From an uncultured Bacteroides sp. (GTDB lineage: Bacteria > Bacteroidota > Bacteroidia > Bacteroidales > Bacteroidaceae), in contig NZ_URFY01000013.1 in the NCBI RefSeq assembly GCF_900547205.1, forward strand, positions 1 through 64,000: a stretch of 64,000 nt of DNA. The letters are read 5' to 3'. Positions 18,303 to 27,197 of this stretch are shown one piece after another (position 1 is the stretch's first letter; every line of letters starts with the position of its first letter). Below the pieces are notes generated by a model. The model made no database searches, was not told where the DNA came from, and saw only the letters and a program-made list of their open reading frames with translations. A program made the translations under genes and the position numbers.

Positions 18303-18310
18303 TACCTTTG
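18303..18310 (+). promoter_or_regulatory. Putative -7 element of the GH92 locus
   Basis: TACCTTTG fits TAnnTTTG and lies 70 bases upstream of the first GH92 gene. No good -33 element is seen, which might fit activator-dependent transcription. Confidence 0.4.
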
Positions 18311-18380
18311 CGGACAGATTACTTATTTTTCTTAACCTTCTAATAAACGAAAATAAATAATCACTAATACCCAAAGAGCC

Positions 18381-20585
18381 ATGAGAACACCTACTCATCT
18401 ATGCCTGCTAATCATTTGCATGATGATTTCCTGTACCCCTACTCAAGAGAAACAAGAAGTAGACTACACCGCGTATGTAAACCCATTTATAGGAACTGAC
18501 TTTACCGGAAACTCTTATCCCGGCGCACAAGCACCATCCGGAATGGTACAACTAAGTCCCGACAACGGACTTCCCGGATGGGACCGCATCTCGGGCTATT
18601 TCTACCCCGACAGCACCATTGCAGGCTTCAGCCACACGCATCTTTCCGGAACCGGAGCCGGAGACTTATACGACATTTCCTTTATGCCCGTCACTCTGCC
18701 CTACAAAGAAGCAGAAGCCCCACTAGGCATCCACTCCAAATTCTCTCACGAGGACGAAAGTGCATCCGCCGGCTACTATCAGGTGCGACTGCAAGATTAT
18801 AACATCAACGTTGAACTGACCGCCACCGAACGTTGCGGCATACAGCGATACACATTCCCCAAAGCCCAATCCGCCATCTTCCTCAACCTGAAGAAGGCCA
18901 TGAACTGGGACTTTACCAACGATTCACACATCGAGATTGTGGACTCCGTAACCATCCAAGGCTACCGTTTCTCCGACGGATGGGCACGCGACCAGCATAT
19001 CTATTTCCGCACCCGCTTCTCTAAACCTTTCGATAAGGTGGAACTAGATACAACCGCCATCTTCAAAGATAAGCAACGCATCGGCACTGCGACGATTGCC
19101 CGCTTCGATTTCACGACGCAAGAAGGCGAAGAGATACTGGTAAACACCGCCATCTCCGGCGTCAGCATGGAAGGTGCAGCCAAGAACCTGCAAGCGGAAG
19201 TGCCGGAAAACGACTTCGACAAATATCTGGCGGAAGCAAAAGCCAACTGGAACCGCCAACTTGGAAAGATTGAGATTAAAGGCGATAATGAAGATGATAA
19301 AGTAAACTTCTACACTGCTTTATATCACTCGATGATTGCCCCGACCATCTACAGCGATGTAGACGGAGCCTACTACGGCCCGGATAAGAAGACGCACCAA
19401 GCCGACGGTTGGGTGAACTACAGCACATTCTCACTATGGGATACTTATCGCGCCGCCCATCCCCTCTTCACTTATACAGAGCCGGAACGCGTCAACGATA
19501 TGGTGAAATCCTTCATCGCCTTCTACCAGCAGAACGGCCGACTGCCTGTGTGGAACTTCTATGGCAGCGAAACGGACATGATGATTGGTTATCACGCTGT
19601 GCCGGTGATTGTGGATGCCTACCTGAAAGGCATTGGCGACTTTGATGCTGAAAAGGCATTGGCTGCCTGCGTGGCTACCGCCAATCTGGATAATTATCGC
19701 GGCATCGGACTATACAAGAAACTGGGATATATACCTTATAATGTAGCCGACGGTTACAATGCCGAGAACTGGTCGCTCTCCAAGACACTGGAGTATGCTT
19801 TCGATGATTACTGCATCGCAGAAATGGCGAAGAAAATGGGCAAACAAGACATTGCAGACATATTCTACAAACGTTCGCAGAACTACAAGAACGTCTATAA
19901 CCCCGCCACTTCTTTCATGCAACCACGTGATGACAAAGGTAACTTTATCAAGGACTTCAAGGCCGACGACTACACCCCGCACATCTGCGAAAGCAACGGC
20001 TGGCAGTATTTCTGGTCTGTGCAACACGACATCGACGGGCTAATCGACCTTGTAGGCGGCAACGACCGATTTGCCGAAAAGCTAGACAGTATGTTCACTT
20101 ACCACCCCGCAGCAGACGACGAACTGCCTATATTCAGCACAGGAATGATTGGACAATATGCACACGGCAACGAACCGAGCCACCACGTCATCTATCTGTT
20201 CAATGCCATCGGACAGAAGAACCGGACACAGGAATACATCGCCAAAGTAATGAACGAACTTTATAAGAACGAACCTGCCGGACTTTGCGGAAACGAGGAT
20301 TGTGGACAGATGTCGGCATGGTACGTGTTCAGTGCAATGGGATTCTATCCTGTCAATCCTATCAGCGGTAACTATGAAATCGGCACTCCGCTATTCCCCG
20401 AAATGCAGTTGCACCTGGCGAATGGCAAGACATTCAGCGTGCTTGCACCCAACGTAAGCAAAAAGAATATATATATTCAATCAATCAAAGTAAACGGACA
20501 GCCATACGATAAGACCTACCTCACTCACGAACAAATCATGAGCGGAGTAACCGTCGAATTCGAGATGGGAAACACTCCTAAATAA
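18381..20585 (+). CDS. GH92 alpha-mannosidase, lipoprotein
   Basis: A 734-residue exo-alpha-mannosidase of family GH92 (calcium-dependent, inverting). The signal peptide ends in the lipobox MISC (Cys18). The N-terminal NPFIGT, SHTHLSGTGAGD and the C-terminal catalytic block are intact: HGNEPSHH with the presumed acid Glu598, and GNEDCGQMSAWY with Asp640 near the presumed base. GH92 enzymes trim alpha-1,2, alpha-1,3 and other mannose residues of N-glycans and yeast mannan. It is the first gene of the locus, 12 bases before the sigma factor. Linkage specificity cannot be read from the sequence. Confidence 0.93.
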   Translation: MRTPTHLCLLIICMMISCTPTQEKQEVDYTAYVNPFIGTDFTGNSYPGAQAPSGMVQLSPDNGLPGWDRISGYFYPDSTIAGFSHTHLSGTGAGDLYDISFMPVTLPYKEAEAPLGIHSKFSHEDESASAGYYQVRLQDYNINVELTATERCGIQRYTFPKAQSAIFLNLKKAMNWDFTNDSHIEIVDSVTIQGYRFSDGWARDQHIYFRTRFSKPFDKVELDTTAIFKDKQRIGTATIARFDFTTQEGEEILVNTAISGVSMEGAAKNLQAEVPENDFDKYLAEAKANWNRQLGKIEIKGDNEDDKVNFYTALYHSMIAPTIYSDVDGAYYGPDKKTHQADGWVNYSTFSLWDTYRAAHPLFTYTEPERVNDMVKSFIAFYQQNGRLPVWNFYGSETDMMIGYHAVPVIVDAYLKGIGDFDAEKALAACVATANLDNYRGIGLYKKLGYIPYNVADGYNAENWSLSKTLEYAFDDYCIAEMAKKMGKQDIADIFYKRSQNYKNVYNPATSFMQPRDDKGNFIKDFKADDYTPHICESNGWQYFWSVQHDIDGLIDLVGGNDRFAEKLDSMFTYHPAADDELPIFSTGMIGQYAHGNEPSHHVIYLFNAIGQKNRTQEYIAKVMNELYKNEPAGLCGNEDCGQMSAWYVFSAMGFYPVNPISGNYEIGTPLFPEMQLHLANGKTFSVLAPNVSKKNIYIQSIKVNGQPYDKTYLTHEQIMSGVTVEFEMGNTPK

Positions 20586-20597
20586 TCAAACAAAAGC

Positions 20598-21146
20598 ATG
20601 AATGAGAACTTTGAATTAACCTACAAAGCTCTATTTCGCAGATACTACTCCAGCCTGCTCTTCTACGCTACCCGACTGGTAGGAGAAGAACAGGCAGAGG
20701 ATGTGGTGCAAGATGTCTTTGTGGAACTATGGAAACGAAAGGACACGATAGAGATAGGTGAACAAATTCAAGCCTTTCTTTATCGTGCTGTCTACACCCG
20801 TGCACTCAACGTTCTGAAGCATCGCAGCATTGAAGATGGTTATTGCGCAGCCATAGAAGAAATCAACCAAAAGCGGGCGGAGTTCTATCAACCGGACAAT
20901 AATGAAGTGATTCGGCGCATTGAAGACAGGGAACTGCGAAAAGAAATTCACGATGCCATCAATGAACTTCCCGACAAATGCAAGGAAGTGTTCAAACTCA
21001 GCTATCTGCACGACATGAAAAACAAAGAAATAGCAGATATTCTGGGAGTTTCGCTCCGCACGGTCGAAGCGCATATGTATAAGGCATTGAAGTACTTACG
21101 CAATCGCCTCGGTCACCTTTGGTTCCTACTATTATATTTTTTGTAG
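20598..21146 (+). CDS. ECF RNA polymerase sigma factor of the mannan locus
   Basis: A 182-residue sigma-70 family ECF factor. Region 2 (about 10-75) has the AEDVVQDVFVELW helix that melts the -10 region. Region 4 (about 120-172) has LPDKCKEVFKLSYLHDMKNKEIA and a helix-turn-helix (LGVSLRTVEAHMYKALKYLR). It ends in an unusual hydrophobic tail (WFLLLYFL). Followed by fecR, it forms the standard Bacteroides sigma/anti-sigma pair, released when the STN domain of SusC senses its glycan. Confidence 0.93.
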   Translation: MNENFELTYKALFRRYYSSLLFYATRLVGEEQAEDVVQDVFVELWKRKDTIEIGEQIQAFLYRAVYTRALNVLKHRSIEDGYCAAIEEINQKRAEFYQPDNNEVIRRIEDRELRKEIHDAINELPDKCKEVFKLSYLHDMKNKEIADILGVSLRTVEAHMYKALKYLRNRLGHLWFLLLYFL

Positions 21147-21205
21147 GCAGGGGGATAAGTGTTTTTATAGTTTAGGTTGTTTTAAATATAAGAAGGAAAA
21201 GAAAG

Positions 21206-22198
21206 ATGAGAAATTTGCGGGAAGACATACTAAAGAAATATTTGATGGGAGAATGCTCGGAAGACGAACTAATCGAGGTGAGTGCCTGGATGAAAGAATC
21301 GGATGAACATGCCCGTCAGCTGTTTCGCATGGAGGAAACTTACCAGTTGGGTAAAACGAAATCCCATGCGACCGAGCAGCAGATGTTACTTGCCGAAAAG
21401 AAACTGTTCAAGAGAATAAAAGAAGAAGAAAGCAAACGTGCCAAGACACTTCGTATGTATCGATGGATGAAATATGCGGCGGTCGTTGCTGTGGTATTGA
21501 TGCTGGGCGGCGGAGCCGGATACTGGTTCTATCAGAGAGAATCTGACCTGCTGGTAGCTGTTGCCAACGAAGGAATTGTGAAAGAAGTAACCTTGCCGGA
21601 CGGCACCCGAGTGTGGCTGAACAACTCTGCCACGCTGAAATATCCGCGTGAGTTTTCAAAAGCCGAGCGCAATGTTTATCTGGAAGGAGAAGCATTCTTC
21701 AAAGTCACCAAGAATCGTCAGAAGCCATTCATTGTAGAAAGTGAAGCGATGCGGGTACGAGTGTTGGGCACCACGTTCAACTTCAAAAGTGACAAACAAT
21801 GCCGGGTGGCAGAAGCGACCCTGATAGAAGGAGAGATTGAGGTGAAAGGCAAACGGGAAGAAGGACAAATCATCCTCGCCCCCGGACAGCGTGCCGAACT
21901 GAACAAAAGCACCGGAAGGCTGACTGTGAAGCAAGTAGACGCCAAACTCGATGCAGTGTGGCACGACGACTTGATTCCGTTTGAGAAAGCCGACATCTTT
22001 ACCATCACCAAAGCGCTGGAACGCTTCTATGATGTGAAGATAATCCTTTCACCGGATATCCGGTCCGATAAAACATATTCGGGTGTACTGAAAAAGAAAT
22101 CGAACATAGAGTCTGTCTTGAAATCATTGCAGAACTCCATACCAATAGATTACAAGATTGTAGGAAGCAATATCTTTATTTCTTCCGCCAGCAAATAA
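21206..22198 (+). CDS. FecR family anti-sigma factor
   Basis: A 330-residue single-pass inner-membrane protein. The N-terminal cytoplasmic part (1-85) binds the sigma factor, a membrane segment lies at about 90-108 (YAAVVAVVLMLGGGAGYWFY), and the periplasmic FecR domain (about 120-215) begins EVTLPDGTRVWLNNSATLKYP. The C-terminal DUF4974 region (about 250-328) contains the YDVKIILS segment and probably contacts the SusC STN domain. It transfers the outer-membrane signal to the ECF factor encoded 60 bases upstream. Confidence 0.94.
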   Translation: MRNLREDILKKYLMGECSEDELIEVSAWMKESDEHARQLFRMEETYQLGKTKSHATEQQMLLAEKKLFKRIKEEESKRAKTLRMYRWMKYAAVVAVVLMLGGGAGYWFYQRESDLLVAVANEGIVKEVTLPDGTRVWLNNSATLKYPREFSKAERNVYLEGEAFFKVTKNRQKPFIVESEAMRVRVLGTTFNFKSDKQCRVAEATLIEGEIEVKGKREEGQIILAPGQRAELNKSTGRLTVKQVDAKLDAVWHDDLIPFEKADIFTITKALERFYDVKIILSPDIRSDKTYSGVLKKKSNIESVLKSLQNSIPIDYKIVGSNIFISSASK

Positions 22199-22225
22199 GC
22201 TATTAAACTTAACATAACATATACC

Positions 22226-24499
22226 ATGAACGTAAAAACACTCCTCATAGGATGTTTAGGGGGATTGCTATCTCTCAATTCCTGCACTGGAACTACCAAC
22301 ATTACTGATTACAGTACTTACGTAAACCCCTTTATCGGAACCGGCGGACACGGACATACGTATCCGGGAGCGGTCGTTCCGCACGGAATGATTCAGCCAA
22401 GTCCGGACACACGTATCGACGGATGGGACGCCTGTTCGGGATATTATCATGCGGACACCACCATCAACGGTTTCTCCCATACCCACGTGAGCGGCACAGG
22501 CTGCTGCGACTACGGAGATGTGCTGCTCATGCCCACCGTTGGCAAACAAAAGTATCTGACTACCGACCCGGAAAGCCAACAACTCGCCTATGCTTCTGCT
22601 TTCTCCCACAAGAACGAAACGGCAGAGCCGGGCTACTACTCCGTCTTTCTGGACACCTATCAGGTGAAAGCTGAATTGACAGCCACCAAACGCGGAGCCA
22701 TCCACCGATATACATTCCCCAAAAGCGAAGAAGCCGGCTTTGTGCTCGACCTCGACTACAGCCTGCAACGTCAGACCAACTCGGAAATGGAAATCAAAGT
22801 ACTCAGCGACACCGAAATATGCGGGCACAAGAAATCGATGTACTGGGCATTCGACCAATACATTAACTTCTACGCCAAGTTCTCGAAGCCTTTCAGCTAC
22901 ACGCTGATTACGGACACCGTGACGATGGATAACGGCAAACGCCTGCCTATGTGCAAAGCATTGCTGCACTTCAACACACAAAAAGACGAAGAAGTGCTGG
23001 TAAAAGTCGGCGTATCGGCTGTCGATATCGCAGGTGCACGCAAGAATGTAGAAACGGAGATTCCCGGATGGGAGTTCGACAAAGTGCGCAAAGAGGCACG
23101 CTCCGAATGGAATAAGTATCTGTCTAAAATAGACATAACCACTGCTGACAAAGAAGATAAAACCATCTTCTACACAGCAATGTATCACACGGGCATCAGT
23201 CCGAATCTCTTCACCGACGCGGACGGACGCTATCTGGGGATGGACCTCGAAGTTCATCAGGGCGATACTATTAATCCGCTGTATACCGTTTTCTCTTTGT
23301 GGGATACCTTCCGCGCCCTGCATCCGCTAATGACGATTATCGACCCCGACCTGAACAATCAGTTTATCAATTCATTGATAAAGAAACATCAGGAAGGCGG
23401 CATCTTCCCTATGTGGGATTTGGCTTCCAACTATACAGGTACAATGATTGGTTACCACGCCGTTTCGGTGATAGTGGACGCTTATATGAAAGGATACCGT
23501 GACTTCGATGTCAAAGAAGCCTACAAAGCCTGTCTGCGTACTGCCGAATATGATACGACCGGCATCAAATGCCCGCCTTTGGTATTGCCCCATCTGATGC
23601 CTAAAGCCAAATACTATAAAAATTCTATCGGCTACGTTCCTTGCGACCGCGAGAATGAATCGGTAGCTAAAGCATTGGAGTATGCCTATAACGACTGGTG
23701 CATCTCTGTTTTTGCCGATGCAATGAGCGACTTTGAAGCTAAGACTAAGTATGAGCGTTTTGCCAAAGCATATGAGTTTTACTTCGACAAGTCTACCCGC
23801 TTCATGCGTGGACTGGACTCTAAAGGCGAATGGCGCACACCGTTCAACCCGCGTGCATCGACACACCGCAGCGACGACTATTGCGAAGGAACTGCTTGGC
23901 AATGGACTTGGTTTGTACCTCATGATGTAGACGGGCTGGTGAACCTGATGGGCGGCGAGGACGCTTTTGTCGAGAAACTTGATTCTCTGTTTACCGTAGA
24001 CTCATCACTCGAAGGCGAATCCACTTCGTCGGATATCAGCGGACTGATCGGACAATATGCACACGGCAATGAGCCGAGCCATCACGTGATTCATCTGTAC
24101 AACTACGTCAATCGCCCGTGGAGAACGCAGGAACTGGTGGATAGTGTGTATCGCAGCCAATACGCCAACAGCATAGACGGATTGTCCGGAAACGAAGATT
24201 GCGGACAAATGTCGGCATGGTATATACTCAACTCCATGGGATTCTATCAGGTATGTCCCGGCAAGCCGGTATATTCCATCGGACGTCCGGCATTTGATAA
24301 AGTAGTAATCAATCTGCCCGAGGAAAAGACGTTCAGCATTGTGGCAAAGAATAATACGAAAGCGAATAAATACATTGAAAGCGTATCGCTGAACGGCAAG
24401 CCGCTGGATACTCCGTTCTTCACTCATGAGGATCTCGTGGCAGGAGGAGTAATGGAAATCACAATGACGAACCAACCTACGAAGTGGGGAGTGAAATAG
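22226..24499 (+). CDS. GH92 alpha-mannosidase, lipoprotein
   Basis: A 757-residue GH92 enzyme, paralogous to the one at 18381. Signal peptide with Cys20 in LNSC. The motifs NPFIGTGGHGHTYPGA, FSHTHVSGTGCCDYGD, HGNEPSHH (presumed catalytic acid Glu616) and GNEDCGQMSAWYI are complete. It is 28 bases after fecR and 22 bases before the third GH92 gene, so the three genes are co-transcribed. It probably trims alpha-mannose residues at the surface or in the periplasm; its exact linkage is unknown. Confidence 0.93.
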   Translation: MNVKTLLIGCLGGLLSLNSCTGTTNITDYSTYVNPFIGTGGHGHTYPGAVVPHGMIQPSPDTRIDGWDACSGYYHADTTINGFSHTHVSGTGCCDYGDVLLMPTVGKQKYLTTDPESQQLAYASAFSHKNETAEPGYYSVFLDTYQVKAELTATKRGAIHRYTFPKSEEAGFVLDLDYSLQRQTNSEMEIKVLSDTEICGHKKSMYWAFDQYINFYAKFSKPFSYTLITDTVTMDNGKRLPMCKALLHFNTQKDEEVLVKVGVSAVDIAGARKNVETEIPGWEFDKVRKEARSEWNKYLSKIDITTADKEDKTIFYTAMYHTGISPNLFTDADGRYLGMDLEVHQGDTINPLYTVFSLWDTFRALHPLMTIIDPDLNNQFINSLIKKHQEGGIFPMWDLASNYTGTMIGYHAVSVIVDAYMKGYRDFDVKEAYKACLRTAEYDTTGIKCPPLVLPHLMPKAKYYKNSIGYVPCDRENESVAKALEYAYNDWCISVFADAMSDFEAKTKYERFAKAYEFYFDKSTRFMRGLDSKGEWRTPFNPRASTHRSDDYCEGTAWQWTWFVPHDVDGLVNLMGGEDAFVEKLDSLFTVDSSLEGESTSSDISGLIGQYAHGNEPSHHVIHLYNYVNRPWRTQELVDSVYRSQYANSIDGLSGNEDCGQMSAWYILNSMGFYQVCPGKPVYSIGRPAFDKVVINLPEEKTFSIVAKNNTKANKYIESVSLNGKPLDTPFFTHEDLVAGGVMEITMTNQPTKWGVK

Positions 24500-24520
24500 C
24501 TAATTATTAACATACATACC

Positions 24521-26791
24521 ATGAAAAGACTATTACTAGTGGCTTGCGTACTTAGTTGCACGCTTTTTGCCAAGGCAAAGGACTGGACACAATACGTCAA
24601 CCCGTTAATGGGTTCTCAGTCTACTTTCGAGTTATCAACAGGCAACACCTATCCGGCTATCGCCCGCCCCTGGGGAATGAACTTCTGGACCCCGCAGACC
24701 GGAAAGATGGGAGACGGATGGCAATATACGTATACCGCCAATAAGATTCGCGGCTTCAAACAGACACATCAGCCCAGTCCGTGGATTAATGATTACGGCC
24801 AGTTCTCTATCATGCCCGTAGTCGGCACACCGGAGTTTAATGAAGACAAACGTGCCAGTTGGTTTGCCCACAAAGGAGAAATAGCTAATCCTTATTATTA
24901 TAAGGTATATCTTGCCGAACATGATGTGGTGACAGAAATGGCACCGACGGAACGTGCCGTACTCTTCCGTTTCACTTTCCCCGAGAATGAACATTCGTAT
25001 ATCGTGGTAGATGCCTTCGATAAAGGCTCTTACATCAAAGTGATTCCCGAAGAGAACAAGATTATCGGCTACTCTACACGTAATAGCGGAGGAGTGCCCG
25101 AAAACTTCAAGAACTACTTTGTGATTGAGTTCGACAAACCTTTCACTTATAAAGCTACGGTAGCCAATGGCAATGTGCAGGAAAACGCTTCCGAGCAGAC
25201 CACCGACCATGCCGGCGCCATCATCGGCTTCAAAACCCGCAAAGGAGAACAGGTGCACGCACGCATCGCTTCTTCATTTATCAGTTTCGAGCAGGCGGAT
25301 ATCAACCTGAAGGAATTGGGCAAAGACAATCTGGAAGAAGTTGCCGGAAAAGGAAAGGATGCATGGAATCAGATGTTAGGCAGAATCGAAGTAGAAGGCG
25401 GCAATCTGGATCAATATCGCACGTTCTATTCGTGTTTGTATCGTTCATTGCTGTTCCCCCGCAAGTTTTACGAGTTGGATGCAGACGGAAAGCCTGTTCA
25501 TTATAGTCCTTACAATGGTCAGGTATTGCCCGGATATATGTTTACCGACTCCGGTTTCTGGGATACATTCCGTTGCCTGTTCCCATTGCTGAATCTGATG
25601 TATCCTTCCGTGAATAAGGAGATGCAGGAGGGACTAATCAACACTTATAAAGAAAGCGGCTTCTTCCCCGAATGGGCAAGTCCGGGACATAGAGGTTGCA
25701 TGGTCGGCAACAATTCGGCTTCTATCTTGGTAGATGCCTACCTGAAGGGTGTGAAAGTGGACGACGTGAAAACCCTGTATGAAGGTTTGCTTCATGGAAC
25801 GGAAAACGTGCATCCGGAAGTTTCGTCTACCGGCCGTCTGGGACACGAATATTACAATAAGCTGGGCTATGTTCCTTACGATGTGAAAATCAACGAGAAT
25901 GCAGCTCGCACACTGGAATATGCTTACGACGACTGGTGCATCTACCGTCTGGCTAAAGAGTTGAAACGCCCGAAGAAAGAAGTGAATCTCTTCGCCAAGC
26001 GTGCCATGAACTACAAGAATCTTTTCGATAAGGAATCTCTATTGATGCGCGGACGCAATCAGGACGGAACGTTCCAATCTCCTTTCTCTCCGCTGAAATG
26101 GGGAGATGCTTTCACCGAAGGAAATAGCTGGCACTATACGTGGTCTGTATTCCACGACCCGCAAGGGTTAATCGACCTGATGGGTGGAAAGGATATGTTT
26201 GTCACCATGATGGACTCTGTATTTAATGTACCCCCCGTTTTTGACGATAGCTACTACGGACAAGTGATTCATGAAATCCGCGAAATGACCGTGATGAATA
26301 TGGGCAACTATGCACACGGCAATCAGCCCATTCAGCACATGATTTATCTGTACGACTATGCCGGACAACCTTGGAAAGCACAATACAGACTGCGCCAGGT
26401 GATGGACAGAATGTATACGCCGGGCCCCGACGGTTACTGTGGAGATGAAGACAACGGACAGACTTCCGCCTGGTATGTGTTTAGTGCGCTGGGCTTCTAT
26501 CCGGTTTGCCCCGGAACGGATGAATATGTCGTAGGTGCTCCGCTCTTCAAGAAAGCAACGCTTCATTTTGAGAATGGCAACAGCTTGGTGATTGATGCTC
26601 CGAACAATAGTAAGGAGAACTTCTACCTCAACTCCATGAACTTCAACGGTAGCAATTACAGTAAGAACTTCCTCCGTCACGAAGATTTGTTCAAAGGGGG
26701 AACTATCAAAGTAGATATGAGTAGTCAGCCCAATATGAGCAGAGGCACGAAGGAGGAAGATATGCCTTATTCTTTCTCTCGCGAGAAGTAA
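24521..26791 (+). CDS. GH92 family protein with Gln at the acid position
   Basis: A 756-residue GH92 protein, more distant from the other two. Cleavage after FAKA (about residue 19) suggests a periplasmic protein, although VLSC could serve as a short lipobox. The N-terminal motif is changed to NPLMGSQSTFELSTGNTYPA, and FKQTHQPSP replaces FSHTHLSGTG. The catalytic block reads HGNQPIQH, with Gln602 where the neighbours have Glu, and GDEDNGQTSAWYV. From memory, Gln here occurs in GH92 enzymes acting on mannose-1-phospho-6-mannose, where phosphate is a good leaving group. That would suit phosphomannan or uncapping, an inference only. Confidence 0.9.
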   Translation: MKRLLLVACVLSCTLFAKAKDWTQYVNPLMGSQSTFELSTGNTYPAIARPWGMNFWTPQTGKMGDGWQYTYTANKIRGFKQTHQPSPWINDYGQFSIMPVVGTPEFNEDKRASWFAHKGEIANPYYYKVYLAEHDVVTEMAPTERAVLFRFTFPENEHSYIVVDAFDKGSYIKVIPEENKIIGYSTRNSGGVPENFKNYFVIEFDKPFTYKATVANGNVQENASEQTTDHAGAIIGFKTRKGEQVHARIASSFISFEQADINLKELGKDNLEEVAGKGKDAWNQMLGRIEVEGGNLDQYRTFYSCLYRSLLFPRKFYELDADGKPVHYSPYNGQVLPGYMFTDSGFWDTFRCLFPLLNLMYPSVNKEMQEGLINTYKESGFFPEWASPGHRGCMVGNNSASILVDAYLKGVKVDDVKTLYEGLLHGTENVHPEVSSTGRLGHEYYNKLGYVPYDVKINENAARTLEYAYDDWCIYRLAKELKRPKKEVNLFAKRAMNYKNLFDKESLLMRGRNQDGTFQSPFSPLKWGDAFTEGNSWHYTWSVFHDPQGLIDLMGGKDMFVTMMDSVFNVPPVFDDSYYGQVIHEIREMTVMNMGNYAHGNQPIQHMIYLYDYAGQPWKAQYRLRQVMDRMYTPGPDGYCGDEDNGQTSAWYVFSALGFYPVCPGTDEYVVGAPLFKKATLHFENGNSLVIDAPNNSKENFYLNSMNFNGSNYSKNFLRHEDLFKGGTIKVDMSSQPNMSRGTKEEDMPYSFSREK

Positions 26792-26818
26792 GACGCTAGA
26801 TTCATAGTGATAAGACAG

Positions 26819-26878
26819 GTGGTAGGTGTACAATAAACATTAGATATAAATAGTTTATGTATTCACCTACCACTTTTA
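26819..26878 (+). terminator. Terminator after the third GH92 gene
   Basis: GTGGTAGGTG (26819-26828) pairs perfectly with CACCTACCAC (26864-26873), with an inner ATAAAC/GTTTAT pairing, followed by TTTTACTTT. It splits the GH92 genes from susC-susD. Confidence 0.8.
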
Positions 26879-26884
26879 CTTTCT

Positions 26885-27016
26885 AAAGCCACGGGTTAAT
26901 TAGTTTAAGCCCACGCATGAACAGACTTCAGCCCACGGGTCAGCAAGCCTAAGCCCACGTGTCAGTCAATGTCGGTCCACACCTTAGCAAGAGTAAGCCC
27001 ACGGGCTGGCAAATAA
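26885..27016. repeat. Degenerate tandem array, 6 units of exactly 22 bp
   Basis: Units start at 26885, 26907, 26929, 26951, 26973 and 26995, with the core AAGCCCACGGG; the last contains the dyad AGCCCACGGGCT. The array fills the gap between the GH92 terminator and the susC leader. Confidence 0.85.
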
Positions 27017-27126
27017 CAACCAACATCTCCCCGCTAACGAACGTTCCTATCAACGTTTTCTACTTTTCTTTAAAAAAAAGTGAGAAGCGAGTAAGTGTTT
27101 ATTTAAGTAACGTTGTTTTATTATCA

Positions 27127-27155
27127 AAAGGCGGAAAATGCAGACACCCGCCTTT
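27127..27155 (+). promoter_or_regulatory. Hairpin in the susC leader
   Basis: AAAGGCGG (27127-27134) pairs perfectly with CCGCCTTT (27148-27155), about 40 bases before the susC start. No U-run follows, so it is more likely an mRNA leader structure than a terminator. No clear -7/-33 pair is seen between 27017 and 27197. Confidence 0.5.
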
Positions 27156-27197
27156 CGTTAAAATGAGAACTAAATGTTTAACCATTAAATTAAGTTT

